Positions 1 to 12,667 of a stretch of 64,000 nt of DNA are shown one piece after another (positions within the stretch are counted from its first letter, which is position 1; the number at the start of each line of letters is the position of its first letter). The notes below the pieces were generated by a model. That model saw only the letters and a list, made by a program, of their open reading frames with translations. It did no database searches and was not told the origin of the DNA. The stretch spans positions 9,892,246-9,956,245 of the forward strand of contig OX381708.1 in the NCBI GenBank assembly GCA_947462335.1. The letters run 5' to 3'. The translations under genes were made by a program, and so were the position numbers. The stretch is from Harmothoe impar. Taxonomy: Eukaryota > Annelida > Polychaeta > Phyllodocida > Polynoidae.

Positions 1-850
1 ACACAGGATAGGGTAGGCAGATGCAAAAGGCGATTATCCAGAAAGAGGCTGATAACATAATCTGTCCACAAGGACTAACTATGTAACTTCGCTTTGTATA
101 ATGTATGTCCAACATGGACACTTTAGCTGGAATATTAGCAAGACATTCCCTAGGCTAGTTGTAATTTTCCAGGATAAATAATTGAATTCTTAACTCAAAT
201 CAACTCATTATTACCTAGTACAAAGATGGTCCCCCTCTCTAGAGACTGGTCGAAATTCATCCCCCCTCTCTGTAATTTAGTAAGGGCCTTTCACTGAAAG
301 GGGTGTATTCTTTTTTGTAACCCCCCCCCCTCTGGAGGGGTCAAAATCTGTTTTGCACCTCTACCCCATCTACCTCTGTTGAAAGATAATGAGCACTCCC
401 TTGGGCCTATTAGCCTACTGTATATGGCTGTGTCTCATGAGATTGTAACAATTGAAACGTCTTGGACCGGGTGTTGTCTTTCACCAGGTGTAGTCTTGAC
501 CAGTGTAGTCTTTGCTATGTAGACAGAAATAGGGGGGGGGGGAGGTTAATGGATATGTTAACACTATATATTATAAACTTCCCGGCATGTCTGTGTACAT
601 AGCCCCCATTTCAGACCTTTTGAAACTTGCTGGTCAAAGACTACACCAGTCAAAGACTACACCTGCTCAAAGACTACACCCAGTCAAAGACGTTTCCATT
701 GTTACAATTTCATGAGACACAGCCATATATAATGGCCAATGGGGAGTAGGGGGGTGTCCCTGCACCACCTGTCAACTTAACTATGATTTCATTAAGAACT
801 TAATGAAAAAAGAGTCGCAACGGCTCGAGTAGTCTGCAATATATATTGTA
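1..850. other. Non-genic left edge with repeat fragments
   Basis: No coding region is supported. A G/C-homopolymer stretch at about 295-405 ends in atgagcactccctt, the right terminus of the G-rich TIR family seen complete at 9839-10157. From about 428 to 725 an element is bounded by inverted blocks, ggctgtgtctcatgagattg on the left and its complement on the right, with the motif tcaaagactacacc repeated inside. It looks like another small TIR element. Confidence 0.5.
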
Positions 851-856
851 TTTATT
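851..856 (-). promoter_or_regulatory. Polyadenylation signal of MATE copy A
   Basis: TTTATT on the plus strand reads AATAAA on the gene strand, about 40 bp past the stop codon. This gives a short 3' UTR, as in copy B (48025-48030). Confidence 0.6.
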
Positions 857-894
857 TTTTACATTCTGCTTATCTTCTAGTGCAATGTTCAGGG

Positions 895-3800
895 CTAGGT
901 CATAGAGGGGACAGTGAAGAACTCGGTGGTATTGATGAATATCATTGTTGAGTTGGAGCCTGCTGGTGAGTCTGTTGTAGTACCAGTTTGTGTCACTAGG
1001 CGGATGATGAGTCCCGCTATAGGCAGCAGTATGAAGATGGCTATGGTCACTGCACGCTTCATGTACAGGCTTTTGGGGATGACAATAACATCTGTCACTA
1101 GTCCAGACACTGACAGTGAGCCATCCACTAGAAGAGCTGGAAGAATGAATTTGAAATCCGTAATCAAATCAAAGGACTTAAACTTAGTTATGGGAACTAC
1201 ACATTCCATACACTAATCCAGGTCCCTTTCCAAAACATTGAAAGGTGGTTTATTAAGGATCTACAGGAGATCTATGACATGATTCGATTTGAGTTTGACA
1301 CAGCACAGATTGGACAAGTCATTATCTTATGGAAATAGGCAAAAGTCAGCAAAACAGGGACAAATGCCTGGATCTATTCACCAATCTTTGTCTGCATGCC
1401 AGTATTTCATACTTGAGAGAGTGATGATAATTGTCGACACTTACGTTTTTTCTCATCTTCCATGGACGTATTTGGAAGTTGTTTCTCTGCGTTGACTCTT
1501 TCCAAAGCCTGTACAAAAATAAGAAAGATTGATTTGAGAAACATGATGCTCCATTCATTCAAATAATGCATCCTATATGTTGGGCTATAGCAAATCTTTA
1601 TGGTAAAGCATAGTCTGTCAAAGTGACATCACTGCAAAATAGGCTGCAGGTCTCAAATTTGATACATATATCATAAACTGTGAAAACAAACAAACCTACC
1701 TCATTCTCAAGTTTTTCCCAGTTGAGTCCAAAGTTTATGACAATGAAGTAAATCAAGGCACATATGCAAAGAGCCAGTAGCCATCCAAGCCAAATCCCTT
1801 TGAGTTTTAAGGGGGTGAGGAGAGCAAGTGGAAGAGCCACCGGTAGAGCCACAATGTAGTAGGAGAAGAATATGATATATGTTCCCCACTTCTGCTTGCC
1901 AGTTCCTCTGAAGACACCACGACCAATGACCTGTAATATTTCATGTATTACTGTCAGCTGTTTCATTATAATGTTGATTAATATTATCCTCAATTTTTAC
2001 TATCGACATCTAGTTGTTAAGTCAAAGAATATTGATGATATTCAAACCATACTGAGGCTTTGAATTTTCTATCAAGAATAAGAGAAGCTCAAAACTGTTA
2101 CCACATATTACTTTGAATACGATAATAAGAAAATGGATAATGAAATTCTCTGGATCAGTTTAGCTGACCACTTGTTGAGTGTTACTTATATCACAAAATT
2201 CTGGCCATTTGCTTTTGTTTTACATTATTTGCTGATATTTTTTGTTTACATTGTTTGGCATGTACATCACTCAGGAAATAAATTATGATCAAATTAACCT
2301 GATATCATTTGATTATAACCTTATTTGATATTTCTTTAAACATATTAACTCACAGATATTGCATCAAGGAACGTGAAGGCAGCCATGAATGGTATCAACT
2401 CAGAGACCAGCGCTATTATGTCTCTGAAATGAAAAAACGAATTTTCATATGACATAACACATTTTTGATGTACTCAAATGGTGTTTTTATAATGATAAAC
2501 TAGTCCTATGTACATGCAGTATGCAAATTATTGGTCTGACTACTATTTTCTCACTGTGTGCTTATTTCTGCTAAACAGATATTAGACAACATACAATTTG
2601 ATGAAATTGAAGATTTAAAGTGTTTATTAAATGACTTTTTATGTGGAAATTCCTATATTGGGGTTTGTCTTTTTTATTTGTTTGTATTTCTTTGTAAAAA
2701 GTCGAAATAAGTACTCACGCATCACCAGTAAATATCTTTGGGAGTTCCGACCTGCCTCCAATGTAGACGACTACCCAAATCAGTGCATTCACAGCTTTAA
2801 AGTGGAAATCATTGATCATATTTCAGTGTTTAGGATAATTCAATTGTTGTTGCTATATTCTTGTTTTCAGACTGTAGGAAAATAAAATACTATTTATTTT
2901 TACACATAGCCAGGTATGAGAAATGCACATACTACTGTGACAGCTAGTCCTCAGTTTTACAGACCTCTTATACGTTATATTTTAGATATATTTTATGGTG
3001 AATACATTTTGCTAGATTCAGGAGAAAACCAACATCATGGAACCTTAAGATTTAATTTAACCATTTTTTTGAAATTCCCAAATATTTTACCTTGTCATCT
3101 TAATAAAAAGGACATTGGTTATGTCTATCAAATTCTGTCATGAACCAATAACCCCTTTACTGTCATGATGCATAGATCCAGGAAGAGTAACTTGTGATTG
3201 AAGCATACCGTATCCGCCCGTTTTAGCGCAGGTACTCAAATTAGCGCATGTCCCGTTTTAGCGCAGGGTGGAAGAGTGTACCAAAACTATATTAAGCACT
3301 AAAATTGGATCTCAAATAAGCGCATGTCCTGTATAAGCGCAGGGTAAAGCAGAGGGTGAAATACATAAGCGCAGGTGCGCTAAAACGGGCGGATACGGTA
3401 TATATGTATCATGCTGACCCTATTGCATTGATGCACTTTTGAAGGGGTAATTAACCATGATGGGAACTGGCATAATGCATAATGTATCATGTTACATGAA
3501 ATGGACGCCTGTTCATATCACCCTTGGGAGGTAAATTTCTACAAAAAAAAACATAGACCCACCTGTAATGGTCATACCAACCCTGGCAGCGTTCTGGGCG
3601 TCATCCTTCCTAGCTGAACCAAGAAACTGCCCAACTCGGATAGAAGTAGCTATGGAAATCCCTTGAGGCAACTGGAGGTATGATAAGAACACTTGTATGA
3701 ATCACTACTTTTTCTATATTTGATAAAGGGACAATAATATGTGACTAAAAACTCTTCCTGGTAACATTGTAGAAAATTGAGGGTAGGTGGGTTGAGTTTG

Positions 3801-6800
3801 AGTTTGAGTTTAAACATTTTTTATTTGGCAAAGATTTATCACAATTACACAAGGCGTTTTTCTATCAAATGCCAAAGGAAGGAAAGAGGTTGACATTTTA
3901 CATACATTTCAATTTGAGAGGGTCATCAAGATAATTAGGTCATTAAGTGTGAGTGGTTTTGAAGCATGTGTTAAAAGGGGCATGCAGTATGCCACTTGGG
4001 CTAATACTTCATGCGTCATATGTCACTGTAGTGTCAAAGACTAAGTACAATTATACCACAGCGGGCACAGAGAACAATGCATTTCACACCTCTTGTATAC
4101 TGTATACAGCTAGTGGCATAAAGTAGTTATAGGACTAGTACCAATCTGTAGGGGTATTTAGGCTATAAGGCTCCTTCATTGTATATCGCGTACAAATTGG
4201 TACACATCCTATAACGACTACATAATTTTGTATAATATATGAAATCCTCTGGGTATATGTATAGCTTATACAGTATTGAACACTTACACCAAAAATAAGA
4301 CTATCCAGATTGAATGTCACAGATTGTGCACCGAGTTCTGTGTCTCCCATTGACCCGGCTATGATGACGGAAACTTCAAACGCCCACCACTCCAGACACA
4401 GCATCAGCATCCCGTGCATACCCAGCAATGCCAGGGAGCCCCAGCCTAACAGGCACTGCACACTCCAACCTGCAACGGTAAAAATGCCTCATCTAAGGGC
4501 TACCTTAAATTCTCAGATAGACTCCAACCTACAATAGTAAACATTGCAGATACTCATTTAAGGTTTACAGTAAATTCTCACCTAAAAACCAATGGCTTGT
4601 ACGAGCACTGAATTAACAATTTCCGAACCCATTTTGTGGCTTATAGGATTTGTCAGAGTATGGGGTGTGGCTTATACATGATTAAGGCTTATAAATGAGA
4701 ATTTTGAAAAAAAAACGTTGACAGCCAGATGATTCACAAAAGACTATAGACTACTGTAAATACTCATGTATAGGACTAACTCTTGTGTTAGCCACACCTA
4801 GACATTAGCAATATCCTAAAAGCCTCAATGGGGGTTCTGAGTATGGCGACTTTAATACTGTAGTATGCATTTTGAAAGTGCCACCAAAATGCTGCACCCC
4901 AACTTTGTCCTAATCCTATCAGTCACACTGGCGATCTGACTCGCGTACTAGCTGCAGCCTATACACAAAATTTCATGGTTCTTAGGCCTACTAAACTCTA
5001 CTCTCTTTTATGATATAGAATTGGTCAGTGGATTGCACTCAGATTCTCAACTTACCATTCCAGCAGAGTTTGTACTCCTTAGAACATACTGTGTAGATTA
5101 ATGTCAGGATGCACATGAAGCCCATGGTGGAGGCCTGGGCAATGGACGACCCACTTCAAAACAACAGTGGGCACTTAATGCTAAATCAATTCAAGGAAAT
5201 CTGTCAAAATGTTCATGAACGCACAACACAAATGCTCTAAGCAGTAAACTGTTAAAATGAACAACAAAATCCTCATACATGGTACACTGTAGTTATAGTT
5301 ACTATAGATAATATTGCTGCACAGAGGGGTCTTCCCTATAGTATAGGTCATAAAGTGGCCTCTTAGAAGGGTCATAGGTCACAGTATTGTAAAAGAAAAG
5401 ACCCAAAATTACAAATTGTTATTACACATCACTATAGCACTATAAAACAGCCAATCTACAGTTCAGACTAAATTGCAAAATTGTCTGTACAACAGCTCAC
5501 CCAGTAAACAAAAAAATGTTATACAATGTTATATAATGTTTCTCTATGGCTCCTTATTGTGACAAAACTTTATATAATGTTAGAAATATTATTTTGACGT
5601 AAAATAACACATTTTTGTGAGCCGGATAGGTTGTCAGGTCCCTAAAACAAGCTTTTTAGACAGAGTATGAGAACTGTCAGATCTACAAAGACTGCTTCAT
5701 TTGAATATTGTTACCGTAAATTCTCGCGTAGAAGCCGCGGCTAGTACGAGGGTCAGATCACTGGTGCAGCTTATAGGATCGGCCCATGGTCTGGGTGCGG
5801 CTTATACGCAAGTTCTTGTTACATAGTACAGTATTAAAGGTACCATAATCAGATGGCTAGTGCGGCTTAAAAGATCGCCCGAAACTCGGGGTGCGGCTTA
5901 TACGAGAGTTAGGCTTATACGCAAGAATTTACGGTACTTCCAATCTGGTATTACTCACATTGTTCCATAGTTGAACTGGTAGAGAAATAAGTACTGCAGT
6001 AAGATGTGTACAAGATGCCCAAGAACACAGATGATGATGTGTGGCGTCACTGCATTCTGACACTGGGTGAACTTCTTCAAAGCCGTCCACATAAACATGA
6101 ACTGAAACACGAGGTAAAAGATATAGAGAATTCGCAAAAATATAATTTTTTTTAAAACTTGAGCGTGTTTTGGCTACAAACCTACAGTTCTTAACTATCT
6201 GGACCAGTGCCAACAACATTTAATGCTCACTCAGAGAGTGGTCAAGATTTTATAAAAGACTGATGGATGCCTGTTGGGGACTACCATAAATTCTTGCATA
6301 GAAGCTGTGGCTAGTACGAGGGTCAAATCGCTGGTGCGGCTAATAGCATCGGCCCAGGGGTCGGGATGCGGCTTATAAGTGCCACTATGATACAGTAATA
6401 AAAGTTACCATATTCAGATCGCCAGTGCAGCTTATAGGATCGGCCAAAAGTCGGGGTGCGACTTATACGTGAATTAGGCTTATACGCGAGAATTTACTAT
6501 ATGAGTAGTCAGGTGGAAATGGATTCTGGCAAGGTAAATGAATCAGTAGTGTATGGCGTAATACATGCTCAAGCTAGAGAACTTTTGAAATGCATAAAAT
6601 GAGGTCAACTTACAAACATTCCTGGTATGAAGTACAACAGATATTCAGACGTTAACCTGAAATGTAACCAAAAATCTGTGAATTTTAAATTTGAAGAAAA
6701 CAAACTGTTAAATATTAATAAAATGTAGAGACATATTTACAGGTGTTGTCAGGTGATTGCTACAGTCATCTTACTTGTATTTCAGCATACAACAATGGCC

Positions 6801-9796
6801 TACCATACAAAAATATGGCTTTGAACTGGCTTTAAGATGCCTCTACCTATAAGCCTAACCCCCAACATGAGAAAAATAAGGTTAAAAATAGATTTTTCTT
6901 CAATCAATTTCAATAAAACCCTACCGATGCCCCAATTTCAGAAAAAAACTCTTAGGAAAAAGCAATGCCAAAATAAATAGGTGGAAACTATATAGAACCT
7001 ACTTGACCACATCCTCCTGTTGTCCCAGTGCTAGCAGGATGGGTTTGATGTTGAGATGTATGGCGTAGCAAGGCATGAGCAGTAACAGGTGAAGTATCAA
7101 ACCTGATAAATAAAGAGTACAAATAACTTTAGGAATCAGTAGTTGTAACTTTCTCTGAATAGAATCTCATTTCGTGAAAGTTTCTCCAGAGATTATATCA
7201 TGAGAAAACCTTTTTGATGTAATATACAATTGCTGTTACATAATGGTCAATACATTAATGTTATGAGCTTATACGTGTCCAACCAAACCATAAAGCAATA
7301 TTTCATGATGTTTTGTATTCAAAATCTCAAAGGTTCTTTGCTTTATAGAATTTTTTTTTACTAAATCAATTCTGTACACATATCTACATAATATTGTCAT
7401 GTCAGTCTCACCTGTCTGGAGGTTGTTGCCCAACATCTTGTAGTTCCCATTACCAAACAACTGTGACAACACCGTATCCAAACATGTTGCAAAACCAAGA
7501 ACTATGGAATTTCCTGCCACATTTATAAGCTGCAATATAATTGTTATATTTGATGCTGTTATATTAAAACCAATTACCAGCGAATTCTCCAAAACATTGA
7601 TGAGCTGAAATGTAATTGAGTGAATATTGTATCAGAGTTGATAGCATGCGGTTTTATATATCATTTAAGCCAAGAAAAGGGTCTGTTTCAGGCAACATGG
7701 TACAAATATAGAGTAGTACCATGTCATTGTGGTGTTTTTCAATTTTTCTAGCACAAAACAGAAGAATTTTGAAACCCCTATTCCCCCAGGCGCTGATACA
7801 AGACCGGCACTTTATTATAACCATGTGCATTATTGTAACAGTATGATAGGTCTGATTTTTTTCTCTTAAAATATCATGAATTAGTCTTCAGGTACAACAT
7901 TGATGGAGGGACGGAGGAGCACGAAAAAGAAAAGATCTATATATCAATCAATCAAACTATGCGTGTTGCCAATAACCCATGTATCGTTCTTAATCTAAAT
8001 CAGATTTTGTGTAAAATCTTTATAAATCCAATAATGTTATCTTTGTAAAAACCAATCCAAGTTCAATATGTTCTTACTGTGTTAGACAGGCCAATAGCAT
8101 CCAGTTCCAGTTTCCCGAGGTGACCCCCAAACATGACGGCTACAGGCTGGAACAGGATCTGACTCATCTCAGTCAGCGCCTGCAAACAATCAAGATAAAA
8201 TTTTAAAATTATTGAAGTTTTCTGTAACAACTTTATGTTCCTGTGGTATACACATACTGTAATGGCCTGTATGAGTGCCCTGGCATCTTAAAATTTCAGG
8301 TAGGCATTTCTCCCAGTGGCTCTTCTTTGAGACATTTTAGTGTATTTCAATACCATTCTACCTGCAGCGCTTATTCAAGACTGGTCAGCACTTAATCAAA
8401 GACCCAGCATTTAAACAGGCCACTGCGATACCATATGGATCCATCTAAAATGTACCACTATCGACCAAATTTTAGAAGATATTCTGGGTTGTTATGTCTA
8501 AACCAAGTTCTTTTCCACCAAACATAATAATAATTATTGATACAACATTGGTAGACTGTTAGATACTGTGGAAATATTCCCAATCCTTACCAGTGCCCAA
8601 GCTAGTGACATGGTGCCTTTGAACTCCCAGCAGTAACCAGTGGGAAATGCCCGCCTCATCCAACGCCGCCAACATGACTCTAGTATTGGAAGGCTCCTGC
8701 CTGATGGTACAAACAACAATTACTACATCCGATGTTTGGGACCAAAAAAATAGATTTTCCTAAAAATGAGTCTGAATGTTCACAAATAATATATTTGACT
8801 TCCTATCTGCTCCATTCCCCCTTATTCCCTCTGATTTCGCCCTAATTCGATTTTATTGCCCAATATATGATGATTTTGGAATAAAAGTGTGGACGCTTCA
8901 ATTCACCCCATTGAAAATACAGTAGAAAAGCCCACGATTGGGGGACATAGGATCCCTTTGTGACTTATTAACACCCATTGATGACCTTAAATCAACCTCT
9001 ATGCTCTAAATATCATACTTTACAGTGTTTGGAATACATTTAAGTAAGATTTAGAATTTGAGGAAAAATCGGATATACCCACTTTAAGTAAAAACATAAG
9101 TTGTCACTGGGCTCAGCAATGCTGTTTTGAGGCCCAGATTATACATTTCACGAGTACACTTTAAGGACAACGTAATGCATGAATGCAGCCTTGGTGAGTA
9201 ACTCACAAGGGCTGCATTTAAGCATCACGCCGATCCATCGCATGATGCACCAATGCATCACTGGTGATTGACTCACAGCAGCTGCACTGGTGAAAGATGA
9301 CGACAAAATATTAATATGTCACTTATGTTACAATGTTGGGGCCCTTGAAGGGGTGAGGAGGGGGTCCCCATGTCTCCAGTTGATTTTAAGAAAATGCTCA
9401 TGTCGCCATGTCAATTTTAAGATATGCCCATGTCATCAATTTGATTTTTAACTAATGTCCCATCAAGCCCCAAACGCTTAGACAGCATGATTGCCATTAT
9501 CCCTCCTATTCCTCTCAGCTGCGATTGTTGGGCCCAGTCCTCTACCTCTACCATGACCATTTAATTTGTGTCTAAAGGGAAAGTAAGGTTGGAGAATGCT
9601 GTGTATTTTATCATGGGTAGGCCTACTGGAAATTCTTAGGGGAAGTAAGCTCAAATATATTCAAGCTCCCCATCTCTGGCCTCCTTTCCCCATCACCATT
9701 TCACAAACTATAGTTATCACACCATTCATTACCTTCCTTCGAAGACAGAGCTGCTTCAGTAGGGTCCTGCGTTCCCGTCTCTATGGAAACCTCCAT
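895..9796 (-). CDS. MATE-family multidrug and toxin extrusion transporter, copy A (15 exons)
   Basis: Predicted 583-aa SLC47-type H+/organic cation antiporter of the plasma membrane. Exons in transcript order: 9733-9796, 8591-8700, 8078-8179, 7412-7529, 7003-7102, 6614-6656, 5959-6101, 5056-5153, 4288-4469, 3563-3671, 2719-2794, 2354-2423, 1700-1930, 1445-1508, 895-1136. All junctions are GT-AG and the phases join without a stop. Family hallmarks seen: GHLGKLELDAIG (exon 3), LCLEWWAFEV and TELGAQS (exon 9), RVGQFLGS (exon 10), VIGRGVFRGTGKQKWG (exon 13), and a final hydrophobic helix AVTIAIFILLPIAGLIIRL matching the extra C-terminal helix of animal MATEs. The Glu residues of EWW, AFEV and TELG match the glutamates known to matter in mammalian MATE1; a fourth, before helix 10, is Asp here (LDAIS). 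Length is close to the usual ~570 aa. The start is the only upstream Met in frame and is conserved in copy B. Introns hold several TIR elements. Confidence 0.94.
3205..3401. mobile_element. TIR element (MITE-like) in MATE A intron 10
   Basis: The left end begins ataccgtatccgcccgtttt and the right end is its near-perfect complement, giving inverted termini of about 26 bp. The interior repeats the motif ttagcgcagg. No coding capacity; 197 bp. Confidence 0.75.
4288..4469 (-). CDS. MATE copy A exon 9 (substrate-site glutamates)
   Basis: This 182-nt exon runs from phase 1 to phase 0 and encodes the start of the second MATE half. The stretch LMLCLEWWAFEVSVIIAG is followed by GSMGDTELGAQSVTFNLDS. 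Mammalian MATE1 has conserved glutamates at the equivalent of EWW, AFEV and TELG (family knowledge), and all three are present. The matching exon of copy B at 53610-53791 keeps all three. Confidence 0.93.
5712..5936. mobile_element. TIR element of the gcggcttatacgcgag family ('family J')
   Basis: It starts taccgtaaattctcgcgta and ends with the complementary agaatttacggta. The interior has several copies of gcggcttatacgcgag and a cggcttataggatcggccc motif. Related copies occur at 6282-6500, 23347-23490 (right end lost), 24653-24766, 38557-38783, 39517-39743, 40476-40654, 46323-46548 and 49618-50469 (interrupted), and split at 18772-19795. Non-coding; lies in intron 7 of MATE A. Confidence 0.75.
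6282..6500. mobile_element. TIR element, family J, second copy in MATE A
   Basis: Termini taccataaattcttgcata and gcgagaatttacta are inverted, with the same gcggcttata-type interior as 5712-5936. It lies in intron 6, about 350 bp from the first copy and in the same orientation. Confidence 0.65.
7412..7529 (-). CDS. MATE copy A exon 4, with a duplicated upstream half-exon
   Basis: The exon encodes LINVAGNSIVLGFATCLDTV and continues to the GTGAGA donor. It aligns base for base in length with copy B exon 4 (118 nt). Directly upstream, at 7530-7604, lies a second copy of the exon's beginning with its own acceptor after position 7605, reading LINVLENSLVIGF. Both acceptors are in the same frame and 75 nt apart, so use of the distal one would add 25 residues containing two Asn-Ile-Thr sequons. 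The insert is absent from copy B. Which acceptor is used cannot be decided from sequence. Confidence 0.85.
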
Positions 9797-9838
9797 TGTA
9801 TCACCACTGTCCACTCTGTCGTGCTGTATAATCCTGTT

Positions 9839-10157
9839 AGGGAGTGCTCATTTTTTAACAACAGGGGGGGTGGTGGATTTGGGGGGGGGGGGTAAAAAAT
9901 TTGGACCCCTTGACCGGGGGGGGGTAAAAAATTCAGACCCCTCTTGGGGGGGGGGGGCAAAAAAATTCAACCTGTTTTGAGGGGAAAAGCCCGCGCGTTA
10001 CTATGCTACAAAGGGGCGCGAACGCGCGCGATTTTCGGCCTGCCGGGGGGGGGGGTAAAAAATTTCGACCCCTCTAGAGGGGGGGGTGAAAAAAATTCTC
10101 GCGCTCCGCGCAAAATCTCACCTGCCCCCCCCTGTTATTAAAAAATGAGCACTCCCT
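9839..10157. mobile_element. G-rich TIR element ('family G') just upstream of MATE A
   Basis: Left terminus agggagtgctcattttttaa, right terminus the complement ending aatgagcactccct. The interior is long G runs separated by aaaaaatt and gacccctt motifs. It begins 43 bp upstream of the MATE A start codon, so it sits in the 5' UTR or promoter. Complete relatives: 47204-47504, 50477-50782, 60741-61210, 63254-63548. A left-end fragment is at 11791-11941. Confidence 0.75.
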
Positions 10158-10649
10158 TACACAACCTTGACTTTTCTCTCCTCCCGTATCCTCTGTGGTT
10201 ACTCTGTCCTGGCCCATACCCCACTGAGCCTAACTAGGTCAGTACAGGACCTTTATAGCCCTATCAGTGTCTTGTGCAATCTTCACAGGAGTCACTGATT
10301 TGTGTGAGTGGCCACTAGCATCTCCCATCTTGAGGTAATCTTACGCCTCTGCACTGATAATCCTAATGCTGGAAACCCTAGTCAGTACTGGGGCCCTTGA
10401 TGGGGGGGTCCCCATGTCGCATGTCGGTTTTAAGAAATGGCCCTGTCGCATGTCTATGTCGCTTAAAAATGGTCATGTGCCATGTCAATTTTAAGAACTG
10501 TCCATATCCCATGTCACTATCTTTTTAAGCCTCATGTCGCATGTCACTAGGCCTCATGTCGCATGTCGAATTTAAGAAATGCCCATGTCGCGGTGTCGAA
10601 TTTAGGGGTCTAGGGCCATAGTACTAATCAGCTGCTAATCAACTTCGTT

Positions 10650-10823
10650 AAGGCCACCACAAACAATGTGTTTCGATCAGCTGACTCGATCAGTAACCAA
10701 GGAAAACCCTGGTTTGCGGGACCCCCACTGATCGGATCAGAGGATATCAAACATGTTTGATATCCTCTGATCGGATCAGATGATCGAGACATCTGATCGA
10801 GACATTCCGTTTGCGGTGGCCTT
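10650..10823. mobile_element. TIR element with a 52-bp central palindrome
   Basis: The termini aaggccaccacaaac and gtttgcggtggcctt are inverted. Inside, 10729-10780 is a near-perfect palindrome centred on acatgt, with arms reading gatatcctctgatcgg outward. No coding capacity. On a single strand it would fold into a strong hairpin. Confidence 0.75.
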
Positions 10824-12488
10824 TAGTCATCCTCTGTCTCCTCATACTCCCAAACCACAGGCAGGTCAGTCAATACTGTCCAACCCACCTTAGTCACTGT
10901 TACAAATGATAGGTGTATCAGAGTTGGTCATTTTGACATTTGGATACATATTTCACTTAACACAGAAATGTTGGTCATGTTCCTATAGAACAGAAACATC
11001 TTTTACAGTAGACCTCCTGGTAAAATCTCCTTACAAACTTTGCTGCCAGCTGGTTTGTAATTTGTTCATTAGACACTTAGTCGCTTCTGAATATGAGTTA
11101 GTCCGTTTGACTAATGAGTGAGTTCTTCCCAACATAAATGACCAATGCCCCTAGATACCCAAACGAGGCTATGCACTACTGACTAACGTAGCAAACTTAC
11201 ATAATATCAGTGTACAGGCTAGTGAGATGTAGGAGTGAGAGCGCAGGTATACTCCCAGTGTGGCCCCAACCTCCAGGCTCAGGGCCCTGCAGAGAAATTG
11301 ACACTGAGTGTGACTCTCTGTTATCACTCCTTGCCTCCTACCCTCTCCTACCGGTAGTCACTGGCATGTATATCCTACGTGTTGTGAAATGTCATGTACC
11401 ATATCATGATGACTGCATTGCACCACAATGGTGTATTATACCGATCGGAGGGGGGAGGGGGCAGGGGGGGGGGGGGGGGTCACTCACTATCTCTTTTATA
11501 TAAATCATGTATGTGTGGGTTTGTATATGTCACTCCAAAGTTTTTTTTTGTTTTTTTGCGAATCTTCATGAAAAAATATTGACAGATTATTCTCGCGAGC
11601 ATTTCCCTGGTTGCTAAGGGGAGGGCAAAAGGGTCAACATAGAGAAGCGATGTACTGAGAAAAGTCACCTTTTTGCTATTTGCTCTTCAAATATTTGTAT
11701 TAGAACATGGTACATCTCATATAAAGCATATTTTGAATATCTTTCCGATTTACCTATGCATCCTTTTCCCCATATTATCGATTTGATCTAAGGGAGTGAT
11801 CATTTTTTATCAACAGGGGGGGGGGGGGCAAAAAAATGTAACCTGTTTTGGGCCAAAAAGCCTGCGCGTTACTATACTTCAAAGGACCCGCGCGCATGCC
11901 GATTTCTGACCCGTAGGGGGGGTAAAATATTTCGACCCGTTGAGATCAGCTATATAAGGTGTACACCTCTCTGCTGCCCTCAAAAATGGGAAAATTTAGG
12001 CATATTTTGTATCGAATTAAAGCTTACACTGCTAGAAAATACTTGCATTTTGACAATTTTTTTCTCAGACCTATGAACACTTAACCACTTGAACATTTGT
12101 GAAAGCCGTGTAATTTCTCTCGATAAAATGCCTCAGTGAAAGCAAAAGGCAGATTAAGGGCAGATAAGAAGAATGATTCTGCCGTACTACCTATTGGTGA
12201 CGACCCCTGTTGACATCCCTTTATCTCATACAATATCTTTATCATAAAGCTTTTCAAACGGATGGAGATTGTTACAAGTTTGGTATCTCTTACATACCAT
12301 ACTGATAATGGAGAGAGGGCAACGCTCCAGTCAAGTGTCGTTATCTTGCAATTATGTACAGTCCATCTGCCCCGAGAAACCAGATGCACTCAGGCGGTGG
12401 TTAGTCTGTAGGGCATGTTATTATCTAAGTGCAGAAATCTGTGTTTCAGAATTTAGTCAAACATAACCCTTCTCGAGTACTCCTATAA

Positions 12489-12667
12489 CTGGGACTCCAC
12501 TAACCGATTTTCTCATCTGATCGGACCTATTCTCACAAACCGGACCCAAACAGATTGTTAATATAAACACATCCTAAAGCATAGGGTTGTTTATATTTTC
12601 ATATGTTTGTGTCCGACTTGTAAGAATGGGTCCGATCTGATGATAAAATCGGGTAGTGGAGTCCCAG
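12489..12667. mobile_element. TIR element of the gggactccactanccgat family
   Basis: Left end ctgggactccactaaccgat, right end atcgggtagtggagtcccag. Other copies lie at 22294-22389 and 59434-59940, and degraded ends appear in the 3' UTRs of both orphan-domain genes near 20740 and 41520. Non-coding. Confidence 0.7.

Noticed and set aside
9596..10141. Gly-rich frames as RNA-binding or structural proteins
   Set aside because: Translations of G runs in a family G transposable element; similar frames appear at each copy.
10906..11503. Possible upstream exons of the mucin gene
   Set aside because: The frames lack consistent splice sites and phase, show no tail or TM motifs like those at 33082-34319, and cross repeats.
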